Below, in pieces: positions 1 to 10,220 of a DNA stretch of 14,313 bases. The notes under the pieces were generated by a model. The model was not told the origin of the DNA and did not search any database. It saw only the letters and a program-made list of their open reading frames with translations. The position numbers and the translations under genes are program-made. The number at the start of each line of letters is the position of its first letter. Position 1 is the first letter of the stretch. Source of the stretch: Neolecta irregularis DAH-3 (taxonomy: Eukaryota; Ascomycota; Neolectomycetes; Neolectales; Neolectaceae); the NCBI GenBank assembly GCA_001929475.1, contig LXFE01000252.1, positions 1 to 14,313 on the forward strand. The letters are read 5' to 3'.

Positions 1-823
1 AGTTCCTTGCCAATATTTAAATAAATATAGAGAATTATATACATAATATAGTAATTTAAACTTGCTATTTAAACATATTCCTGCTTCTCTGCCATCTCTG
101 CCCTAAACGCCACCACCTAATATCTTTATTCTCTCTGTCCTGTTGCCTGTGGCAGGAAGGAGCTAGTTCCTCGCGCACTCTCTTTAGATACATTGAATAA
201 TCACTAGGGAAATTTTCCCAAGAGAATGAGTATTGCTAACTTTAGAGTAGGGCCCATGGGGACACCGAGTCACTTCACACTTATGATGAATCTCTAAATC
301 TAAATGTTTGTAATCTACTGCCCTTAGGAAATTTCGACTAGGTCGGATAGAAACTATTATCTTTACATGCTAGATCCTCTCTAGTCTTAAACATCTCTAA
401 ATTCTCACCGTAACTTAGGATATGCGAAAAATATCAATCTTGAAAGTCGTATTCTGTTAAGCATGTCAGTGAAATAGATGCTTACACAACTGGTTTCCCG
501 CTCGACCGCGTGTAAAAAAGGTGGAACGCCGATCCACGATGATGCAGAAGCAGGTGAAACGAACACTACCGGGCTGATGGCTTCGAGATGCCCATCCAAG
601 TAAAAGGAGACAGTGTCAACGGCGCATATCCTTTTACAAGGGCCCAGTATAAATATCACATCCCGTATACCTAGCTTCTGGCCGCATCATCACTATTACA
701 TATAACAGCACTCGCATTAATACTTCGCTGGTCGTTGCGTCAACAAGCCTCAATTTATCATAGAACGCTGCTGCTTGAAGTTCATTCATTTCTACCAATT
801 ATTTCTTACGTGTCCATATCGAT
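1..823. other. Upstream region without a recognised gene
   Basis: The first 80 or so bases are strongly AT-rich. The rest is mixed-composition DNA with many stops in all frames, and about 480-660 is visibly more GC-rich than its surroundings. An 84-codon minus-strand frame at 405-659 has no features I recognise and no partner exons. I see no tRNA, no transposase or reverse-transcriptase motif and no clear terminal repeats. The right-hand part (about 640-823) is probably the promoter and leader of the gene starting at 824. The left part may be intergenic DNA or a worn repeat, which cannot be told from this sequence alone. Confidence 0.4.
648..656 (+). promoter_or_regulatory. Candidate TATA box of the 824 gene
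   Basis: TATAAATAT lies 168 bp upstream of the ATG at 824. It is followed by an A/C-rich stretch that could hold transcription starts, and no plus-strand ATG occurs between the two. In an AT-rich intergenic region such a match can arise by chance, so the call is tentative. Confidence 0.3.
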
Positions 824-3020
824 ATGGAAATCCGTATTCCTTTGCAATATGCTTCAACGAAATACATCCTTCCTCTCTCACCATTATACGAACCTCCAGA
901 GCCTCTCGAAGAAGACGACAGAACGCCAACCGCCCTCAGAGTCGAACAAAAGCAACGTCAAGACGATTTCGATGCTGTCAGTTTTGTGTGGCCGGATTCA
1001 CCAACTACAGAACTTTCTTTCGAAAGTGAGAGCACGGATGTAAGGCCAACCAACAGGATGGCGAAAGTAAAATCTGCTTTATGAGCACGTCTAATTCGAC
1101 AGTTATTCCAAAATCCATTCAAGTCCGTGATAGAAGAGCAAGCTTCAGAACATCCAACTCTGAACACTCATCTAACCAGAGGTCGCCCTCGGGCCCTGAC
1201 ATTGCCTCAGCATGATCAAGTTCTCAGAGGTAAAGGTTTGGCCATCGATATATCAGACGATACCCTACGAGCGCCCGCCCCTTTTCGGCAACGAAGTTCT
1301 AGCATTCCATCCCATGGGTCGACTGCCTCACTCCCAGCAACGAGAAGTCCTAATGGGGGCGATGTACTTCGTGGACTGGCTGCGGCGAAAGAACGGGCAA
1401 AACAAGCGAAACTGTGCAAAGTTGGATCTGATATTGACACCATTAATGACAACACCCTTGAACGTAAACTTCCTCTTCGGTTTGTTTTGACCTTTCGAGA
1501 CAACGCAGCACGGCGGAGGAAACTTCCCGCTCGACGACATTTTTTGACTCATCGTCATCCAGTCTTTACGGCGGCCCGCTCAAGCTCGCTGAAACTCCAG
1601 TCTGCGGTTGAGAATGACATATCTTCGAGCAATACAGACAACGGTCAAAAACTAGTTCGTGAGCGTTCTGATTCTTCGCTCCGCAAACGTACAAGTACAC
1701 CGATGCAAGATCGAAAATTCTTATCACCCGTTCAGCCTTTATTTCAGGAAGACGATCCGAAAACTGCAAGTATTCCAGATAAAGTGCCAACACGTTCTCC
1801 AGTTTGTGGAAAGCAATGTACGGCGCAACTCGAGAGCAATGATGTGAATCTAACAGAATCTCATCTGCCAAATAATCAGGCTGCTCTTCCCCGGCAGGGA
1901 AATCGTCGGTACCAGGATCGCAGAACATCCCGTGTGGTTCAGCCAGAGAGCTTTCAAATCAATGTGACGGTACCAGCCAAACGCAAAGAAACAAAGCTTG
2001 AGCGAATCTTTGACAAATCTACTTCTCTTCTTGCGAAACGGAGTCGGGAGAAGATACCGAAAGCAGAACGTCCAGAGAATTCCGGGACTGGAGATCAACA
2101 GCATGCAGATGGAGCTCATGGACCTGTAAATACTAACCAGTGTGGGTCTTGCTGCGATGGTCAACATCACGAAGAGTCTGACGCCGGCCCTCGGTCAGCT
2201 TCTCATATGAGCAACTACTCACGAAGCGAAATATCCGATATCTTAGCCCCCTCCTGTTCTCCAACACGTCAAGAAGATCACATGAAGTCATTCATTCCTG
2301 AGATCATGGTCGATATTCACAATTCCACTGTGTTCTTAGATCATTTATTATCTGAACAAGAACCTGAGAAATTATTCCCATTACTACCAATTGGTGTACT
2401 TGCGTCAAATGCTGTACAGAATTATTCTTCTGCTACTGTCTCAAGTCTTGTTCATCATGCTCGAGAAGAAGCCAAAAACTTCGCAGTCCTTGATCCCGGA
2501 GAGGTGGAAAAATTATGTGAGGTATCTTTCTCTTGGGGCGAGGATTAAGTTATAGGCTCTTGCCAATATTGAAAAGAAAGAAGAAGTTCTTCGTAATGCC
2601 TATGCATCGTTTCGACAAAATCGTTCTGCCTTGCTTCAAGTCCGTTTGCTCCATTATCTTCGAAGCCCCATGCAATCGCAACTCGATGGAGATAGTTTAC
2701 TTCAACAAGAAATTGGGCTTGCTACCCTTGATTCTAGAGCAGACGAATGGGAAAGGAGGCTCGAAAAGATGGGGAAAATACGAAACGAGATACGGGAGAA
2801 ACTTCTGGGTCATTTGATAGGATCGCTAGCCATGGAATATCTCCATAATCGAGAGTCGCAGATTTCGACGCCTCCTTCGAGCCCGCAGCGCCTTGACGCT
2901 GATATTGTGATTATCCAGGCTAAAACGGAACCTGGTTGCGATATGGAAAACGAGGAATTGGGATGGAAACAAACTATTAAAGACATGGAAGAAGAGATCG
3001 AACGACTTATTGAAGCGTAA
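824..3020 (+). CDS. Uncharacterised disordered protein with helical C-terminus (3 exons)
   Basis: I do not recognise this protein. The model joins 824-1066, 1103-2521 and 2556-3020 into about 708 aa. The introns are 36 nt (GTAAAA...CTAAT...CAG, phase 0, spanning an in-frame TGA) and 34 nt (GTATCT...TAG, phase 0). The start is the first plus-strand ATG after the TATA-like site. Residues 1-80 are acidic and proline-containing. Residues 80-480 are rich in Ser, Thr, Arg and Pro, look disordered, and contain basic runs such as AKRKETKLER and LAKRSREKIPKAER that could be nuclear signals. From about residue 545 to the end the protein is helical and charged (IEKKEEVLRNAYASFRQNR, ADEWERRLEKMGKIRNEI, and an acidic end in EEIERLIEA), suggesting coiled coils. 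A second open frame overlaps about 1468-1610 and may mean two more introns or a sequence error there. An AATAAA at 3149-3154 could serve its 3' end. Function is unknown. Confidence 0.62.
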
Positions 3021-3148
3021 ACTGACAAGAATTTAATACCGGCGGGACCGTTTTTCTTTACCTCTATAGAATTTCCATTTACTTGCATAGATTGACTTAA
3101 TGATCTAGGTTGTTTGAGTTTGTTGCGGCATGATTAATCGTTTTGAGA

Positions 3149-3154
3149 AATAAA
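3149..3154 (+). terminator. Possible polyadenylation signal of the 824 gene
   Basis: AATAAA lies about 130 nt past the stop at 3020 and upstream of the next start at 3270. Fungal poly(A) signals are loose, so this is weak positional evidence only. Confidence 0.25.
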
Positions 3155-3269
3155 ATGATTCTGATTTTTACTGGACAGGACTGTATACTACAATAGTCTA
3201 CGTTGCATTTTGATCAGGTTTGCGACGATCTTTCGAACATCAATCATCTTTGACTTTAATTCCCAAGCC

Positions 3270-4316
3270 ATGCACTCATCCTTGCCTTCCTTAACAAACC
3301 ACGCAAAACGTCAACCAAGATCAGTCTTTTCCCGACTAGTCACAGTTAGAAGGCTATCAATTGCGTTGGTGATTCTTTTGCTACTGATATTGCTCCGTCT
3401 AAAGGGAAACGGAACTAGCAACCATGAGCCCTCCATAGTCATTATTTCCACATGGGATGGAGATTTTAGTTCCATAATGAAGGCCCAAATGGAGCAAAAT
3501 CGACAAGAGTACGCCGATTTACACGGTATATGAGCTTGGAAGTCAAGGGCTGATTAGCGTAGGATACAAGCTTGTTTCAAAAGAGCTTTCGGGAACGGAC
3601 CCAGTAGCGAAAGTCTTTTGCACCTATATATGCAGATTAATGTTTACAGTCGTGGTCAAAAGTCCCAATTATTCGAAACACAATGGCAGAACACCCACAT
3701 GCTGAATGGTTCTTTTACCTGGACCCGGTAAGTTCCTCTTTCATCTTCGAATACTAACCCGGACAGACAGCAATCATCATGAACCCATTGAAATCCCTCG
3801 AGGAGATGCTAATTCATCCAGTCAACCAGATCAAACTCAAAGATGTCTCAATTGTCCCGCCAAACGGACTTATTCGGACCCTGAAAGATGAAAGTTCTCA
3901 AATCTATTTGATCATTTCATCAAACGAACAGGGTATTTACCCCGGGGAACTTTTGTTACGGCAAGGGGAATATGCAAAAGCTTTGCTAGATACGTGGAAC
4001 AATGTGTTGTACCGACAATATAACTGGGAACGGGCGGAACAGAGTGCGCTGGTATTTCCTTCCTTTTCTGAGCTTGCCAACTTCCCAGGAACATCTTTTT
4101 CAATGGCACCAAGTTTTCTTGAAGAGATTAGCTATCGTACCGACGCGAACAATGAGTTCATTTCCTCAGGCCGCCAATGCGGAACTTGAAGGTTATAGTG
4201 ATGGAGACTTTATCGTCAACATTGATGGGTGCAAGTCGATTGAAAGATCATGTGAAAAGGAATTTAATAAATACTATATATCGAGATGGCGGATACCAGA
4301 TACCCAAGAGACCTAA
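3270..4316 (+). CDS. GT34 glycosyltransferase, Gma12/Mnn10 family (5 exons)
   Basis: Exons 3270-3525, 3563-3612, 3650-3727, 3767-4051 and 4089-4316 give 298 aa. The introns are 37, 37, 39 and 37 nt, and the third has a perfect CTAAC branch site. It is a type II Golgi membrane protein: a basic N-terminal tail, then one hydrophobic anchor at about residues 29-42 (LSIALVILLLLILL), then a luminal GT34 domain. Family landmarks in order are IISTWDGDF, NRQEYADLHGYKL, SWSKVPIIRNTM, AEWFFYLDP/TAIIMNP, IYPGELLLRQGEYAKALLDTW, AEQSALEHLFQWHQ and ELEGYSDGDFIVNIDGC. GT34 enzymes add mannose or galactose to N- and O-glycans from nucleotide sugars; the donor here cannot be predicted. The usual L-D-x-D reads L-D-P-T, and the usual Q-D of the later motif reads S-N, so metal or donor binding may be altered. 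The first in-frame ATG is used. It converges with the next gene across 121 bp. Confidence 0.9.
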
Positions 4317-4414
4317 CGGGACGATGCCGATACAAAATTTAGGCGTTGGTACTTATGGAACTCAGCACCATTCAGTAGTTACAGAGATTTGTCCTTCATT
4401 TTCTTGAGATATGG

Positions 4415-4420
4415 TTTATT
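4415..4420 (-). terminator. AATAAA poly(A) signal candidate of the TMEM115-type gene
   Basis: On the minus strand AATAAA begins 17 nt after the TAG stop at 4438-4440. It overlaps a perfect 12-bp palindrome, TTTCATATGAAA, at 4419-4430 in the 121-bp gap between two convergent genes. Confidence 0.35.
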
Positions 4421-4437
4421 TCATATGAAATTTCATC

Positions 4438-5693
4438 CTATCGACTTCCTTCTTTATTAAAGGCATACGAAGTCGGATCTATTTTCTCATTTCTTGGTGT
4501 AGCAACGGGAGAATCTAGGGGCGGTGCGATAACAGTTGTTTCCTCACCATCAGTAGTCAGCATTGGAGTTTCTGATGAACTTTGTCTGCTGGGACCTTGG
4601 TGTTTGTCCATCTTTTTATCTAATGTTTTCAGTGCAAGGGCTCTGTTCGGTTAACGCATTTAAAAGAGGACACTAACCTTCTCCGTTCAGCTTCTGCCCG
4701 TGCAGCTCCAGGTTGTGCAGCACCTCGAGAATCAGGTCTCGGATTGCCATTTTCTAAGTCTCGCCTTTCGAAAGGCGTACATAGTCTTGCCAAGGCGAGT
4801 ATATGATATACAAAATCGCTTATAACTGAAATTGAAGGTTGCAGTGCGTCTGGAAAGAAACTCGCAAACGAAAATGCTGGTGAACCGTCCCCTTTTAACT
4901 GTACAGCCGATGGGACTCCGAGATCTGGCATTGAGCGTTTATAAAATCGAAGATATGTCCAAGCCGAGATAAATCCAAAACATGTTAGCTGTGCAGAAAT
5001 GCTGGAGGAAGCGAAGGAAGCGAGAGACATGACCAAGACAAATAGAACTGGAAAGTGCTATGTGTCAATGTTGTTGAGAAAGGGACTTGTGCATACTTTA
5101 ACTCTCATTCGAAATGCAGATCGGAATATGTTCACTGTATGTTCCGGTACGATTTGTTTGAAGGCTACAAGGATCCCTGCCTGGATACCAATTGATCCGC
5201 AGATAGGCATAAGTCTGAAATTCGTTAGCAAGCTCTACCGCACGGCCTACAAATATGACAATTTTGCTGTAAGTCCGTATGCCACCAATGAAAATAGCAT
5301 CGAGCATAGATTTGGGATGACTGTAACAATGAGAAGAAATTTGAGATACTCCTTGGAGTTCCAAGCTCTTTCAAAGTATCGACCAGCATAGAGAAACGTT
5401 CCGAATGATATCAACAACTGTAATCGTAAGCCTCTATATAAATTTCAAGCATTTACCGCAAAGATGTTAGTCTCCACATAAGATGATATTAGTAATGTCC
5501 ATGGATAGACAATTGATCGGTTGGGAATGATCGTCATATATGGGACCGAATAGGGAACTCCAGATGAACTTCCGGAGTCACCGTTCAAGTATGCCCTCAA
5601 TCGCAAAACGGTGACTATTAATGTAGATACCATAGACACTCCAACAGTGGTCCTGGTTACCGGCGGAATGGTTATGAAAAAACGAGATGCCAT
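4438..5693 (-). CDS. TMEM115-type rhomboid-like Golgi membrane protein (5 exons)
   Basis: Minus-strand exons 5693-5457, 5417-5251, 5214-5097, 5057-4678 and 4642-4438 give 368 aa. The introns are 39, 36, 39 and 35 nt. Joining them rebuilds the TMEM115 family pattern (relative of yeast YOL107W): an N-terminal membrane segment after SRFFITIPPVTR, then VPYMTIIPNRSIVYPWTLL, SYVETNIFALLISFGTFLYA, GRYFERAWNSKEYLKFLL, GIQAGILVAFKQIVPEHTV, and a last membrane segment before SAWTYLRFYKR. The cytosolic tail contains ARAEAERRRALALKTLDKK. About six membrane segments are likely. The family belongs to the rhomboid superfamily but lacks protease residues, and no GxSG motif is seen here either. Animal TMEM115 is a Golgi protein linked to retrograde traffic. 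The ATG at 5693 precedes a typical N-terminus. The second intron has a possible alternative donor that would remove three residues. Confidence 0.9.
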
Positions 5694-5910
5694 GATATTG
5701 TCTTTCTGCGTGGGGTATATTGGCGATATGAAATTTGGAGGTTAAGCTCCATTTCTTGGTTCAGCTTCGAAACTCAGACTGAGCAACAAAAAACGCCGAC
5801 CTCTAACCCAAACCATCCACCTTACTGCTCTCTCTCATATCATCCTCATCGGCGCTTTTACCAGAATTCCTAAACCTTTTTGCAGCTAGCACCAGGAGCT
5901 TTACGCCTAG
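5694..5910. promoter_or_regulatory. Divergent promoter of TMEM115-type and SIF2-type genes
   Basis: The two starts are 217 bp apart and point away from each other, so both promoters must sit here or overlap the genes. The SIF2 side (about 5796-5850) is pyrimidine-rich on the plus strand, a common feature just upstream of fungal starts. I see no convincing TATA box or named factor site. Confidence 0.55.
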
Positions 5911-7704
5911 ATGCAGCAGCTGAATACACACGAACTAAATTACCTGATATGGAGATATCTTTGCGAGAATAGTACTTCCTCTCCTTGGTCGCCTGGTTTC
6001 TAAAGCGGTAGGTTTCTGCCACAGTGGCTATGTCCTCGGGCAGGAGCTCAAAATCGATGAACGACATAATTTGTGGAAAGATCGAGTTGCGGATGGAGCA
6101 TTACTACAAATTTTAATGAAGGGATTAGAATTCATGGAAATGGAAGCTCACCTTGAAGTTCGTCTCATATTCTCTATCTCAGATGATACTAAATTCATAG
6201 GATGATGCTAGACAAAACTGTAAAGTACCTATGTCGCTACTGGGAAAACACACTTGTTCAAGCACTACTCCCCAGACCGATGATTTCATGGTCATACCAA
6301 AATCGAAAAAACACAAGCGGGATGACTCCTCAAGTCTTCAGAATGGAAATAGACATTCATCCACACCATCGAATGATGAAACTTCGGAAAAGCGGCGAAG
6401 AAAGGATGGCCTCACTCCAGATTTTTCGCCTCGTACAAACGGTCTCACAAACGGCTCCAGCGGTATTAAAGAATTTTCAGAATGTGATTTAGTGACCCTG
6501 GAGAACCAGACGCCAACGGCAATCTTGAGTTCTTGGAGGCCTGGAAGTGACTCAATATTGGCTACTGCGTATGTTTTTTCATTACGGGAAAGACCGACCT
6601 AACAGTTCAGGTCTGCTGATGGTATCGTGAATATTTGGGATGTGGAAAATGAAGAGGTGGGATCGTCACCTATTATCATCAAGCACGGGTCAATATTAGC
6701 ACAGAGCAAAAATTCCGACGTTACAGCGTTAGAGTGGAGTGTATGTCTCCTCCGTTTCATGTTTGTTCACTCATATATAGCCGTCAGGAATTTATCTCGC
6801 TACTGGAACGTACGAAGGACGTGTCTGTATATGGACGAAGGAAGGAGCCTTAAGGAGTAATCTCATCCTCCATAGGGGTCCCATCATGGTCATCCGTTGG
6901 AACATCAAAGGCAACACCCTTTTATCGACGAGTTGTGATGGACATGTGATAGCATGGGATATATCATCAGGAGATGCTAAGTCTCGATTCGAGAAACGAG
7001 AAGACCCCGTGGTGGATATAGATTGGATTGATAACCAGATTTTTGCGGCAGCTGGGAAGGGTGGCAGCATTGAAATACTTAGAGTTGGAAGCGAAGGTGT
7101 CATTAGCAAGATGGAAGGTCATCCGAAGAAAGAGGTGAATTGTCTTAAATGCGATCCAGAGACAGGTTTAATTGCAAGTTGCTCGGATGATTCGACTGCT
7201 CGGGTGTGTCGCTTAAAAGATTATACTAATATTCGAGATATGGAAACCAGACCAGCGACATCCTTTGCATACACTTTTCGGTCATACTGGTGGAGTGATC
7301 AGTTTACGCTGGCAACCTCTTACTCAAAATTCAAGCGAAATGCCGCCTTCACGACTTTTAGCAACATGTTCATTAGACTCGACCGTGCGGATATGGAATG
7401 CATTAGACGGGTCATGTCTGCAGACGTTGCAAGCACATGATCTGGCTGTTTATACTATATCATTCAGTTCAGACGGCCGAAAGCTGGCGAGCGGCGGCAA
7501 GGATGGTCTCCTTGCTATCTGGCATATCGAGAGCGGACAAATTGAGGCCCGGTATGATGGCGAAGAAGAAGAATCAGGCGGGCAAATAGTCGATCTGCTC
7601 TGGAAGAATGATCGAATCGCAATGAGCAGGTCGAGACGGAAAGTATGGCGCTTTCTTTCGCTTTTGCTGATCACTGATAGTGCGCTGTACTAAAATACCG
7701 GTGA
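5911..7704 (+). CDS. SIF2: Sif2/TBL1-type LisH-WD40 corepressor subunit (7 exons)
   Basis: Exons 5911-5971, 6012-6157, 6201-6568, 6611-6740, 6781-7203, 7238-7642 and 7681-7704 give 518 aa, close to yeast Sif2 and human TBL1. The introns are 40, 43, 42, 40, 34 and 38 nt. An in-frame TAG immediately precedes the ATG, fixing the start. Residues 6-38 form a LisH motif (ELNYLIWRYLCEN, then SFCHSGYVLG), followed by ALLQILMKGLEFMEMEAHLE, the helical part seen in Sif2/TBL1. A disordered linker carries basic clusters (KSKKHKRDD, EKRRRKDG), likely nuclear signals. From about residue 165 there are 7-8 WD40 blades (ATASADGIVNIWD, ATGTYEGRVCIWT, STSCDGHVIAWD, ASCSDDSTARIWK, ATCSLDSTVRIWN, ASGGKDGLLAIWH). 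In yeast Sif2 is part of the Set3/Hos2 histone deacetylase complex, and this protein is inferred to do the same. The last exon of 7 codons is the least certain part. Confidence 0.9.
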
Positions 7705-8151
7705 CGTAGACGATGTTTCAACTCTGGGACTTGTTTTCTTCTTTTGATTTCTGCTGTTCGGTGTAGATATGTTGATGCAACTGTTCATGCGTGTACAATG
7801 CTTGTATTTTCTCTGTAATAAGAATGGCCCAATGGACTTTTGATGTTTTCTTGTTTTGGGCGGAACTAAAATTCTTATCGACTGCCATCAGGTGAGTCAG
7901 ACAGACACAACCTGGGAACGGCCAAACAATCCTCCCGGATACAAATGATTATCAGCAGAGAAGACTAAGGAAGAACAAATGAAAAGAAGGATATACAATA
8001 TATAATAAAGGCAACTGCCCACTCGGAATACTTTTGCTGCAAGTGCGACTGCGCCGGTTTTCTAGTCATTCCATCAAGTGCAAAGATAAAGATAGCCCAG
8101 TCATCGGATATTTCTTCAATTTCCCGTCTCTCAACCACCTCTATACTCCTA
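7705..8151 (+). promoter_or_regulatory. Homocitrate synthase promoter and leader
   Basis: This 447-bp interval holds the 3' end of the SIF2-type transcript and the promoter of the lysine gene. It contains a Gcn4/Cpc1-type site at 7893-7899 and a CT-rich tract at about 8110-8150 just before the ATG. Two very short plus-strand reading frames, 7945-7968 (7 codons) and 7979-8005 (8 codons), could be upstream ORFs if transcription starts before them. No other gene is seen. The minus-strand frames here run into exon 1 and look like shadows. Confidence 0.5.
7893..7899. promoter_or_regulatory. Gcn4/Cpc1-type site (TGAGTCA)
   Basis: TGAGTCA is a perfect match to the TGASTCA site bound by yeast Gcn4 and its filamentous-fungus counterparts Cpc1/CpcA. 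It ends 252 bp before the ATG of homocitrate synthase, a typical target of cross-pathway amino-acid control. Position and gene identity make a real role plausible. Binding is not shown. Confidence 0.55.
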
Positions 8152-9816
<1,665 letters not shown>

Positions 9817-10220
9817 GCGACGTGAGGAGCTGTGCTTACGAAAATCGCTGTTTGCTTGTTCTTCGGTGAGTATTTCATGTGAGTTCTTGTTTCTAGGAAT
9901 ATTGTATTGATTTTTTTCTTCTTTACTCTACTTGTTCTAAATCACTGGGCGGTTGGACTAAAGCTTCCACACTGCCTGGGCCCCCAACCAGACTTAGTGC
10001 TGGTCACTAACCTTGACATTTTCTATCATTTTCAGAAGAATTCTGATTATCTACACGATAAAATCACATTTTTCATTGGAAATTCTGCCCCTGCTTCAGC
10101 GAGATAGAACGTGACACTTGCGGAAATGGTCTCATTTTATGGTTCTGAACCACTATGACTTGATATACTTATGGTTCGGTTACATCTAAATGAAATATTG
10201 AAGGAACCGCTACTCGTGAT
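9817..10220. other. Convergent intergenic region
   Basis: This 404-bp gap separates the ends of homocitrate synthase and RRP12 and should hold both 3' untranslated regions. It includes T-rich runs (about 9910-9925) and a short inverted repeat at 10140-10152. A 66-codon plus-strand frame at 9907-10107 is hydrophobic and low-complexity and matches nothing I know. I see no further gene. Confidence 0.5.
10140..10152. repeat. Short inverted repeat TGGTTC-T-GAACCA
   Basis: Six-base arms are perfectly complementary around a single T. It lies about 70 bp beyond the RRP12 stop, in its 3' flank. It is too tight to fold as an RNA hairpin without opening the inner pairs. A role is not implied. Confidence 0.3.

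Noticed and set aside
405-659. 84-codon minus-strand frame in the left flank.
   Set aside because: No domain, signal or partner exon is visible; open length alone is not enough.
1544-1550. TGACTCA, a second Gcn4-type site.
   Set aside because: It lies inside coding sequence of the unknown gene, far from any amino-acid gene promoter, and is probably chance.
2126-2140. A 15-nt stretch with GTAAAT, ACTAAC and CAG that looks like a complete miniature intron.
   Set aside because: It is far too short for known spliceosomes, the frame is open through it, and both readings stay in frame, so nothing requires its removal.
5870-6067. 65-codon minus-strand frame opposite the SIF2 start.
   Set aside because: It lies antisense to two exons whose LisH protein is clear, and it shows no features of its own.
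7201-7260. Apparent Trp-to-Cys loss and frameshift in a WD40 blade of the SIF2-type gene.
   Set aside because: A 34-nt intron with a perfect branch site restores both the tryptophan and the frame, so a pseudogene is not needed.
9907-10107. 66-codon plus-strand frame in the convergent gap.
   Set aside because: It is low-complexity and hydrophobic at its start, with no recognised motif or neighbouring exon, and it sits where 3' untranslated regions are expected.
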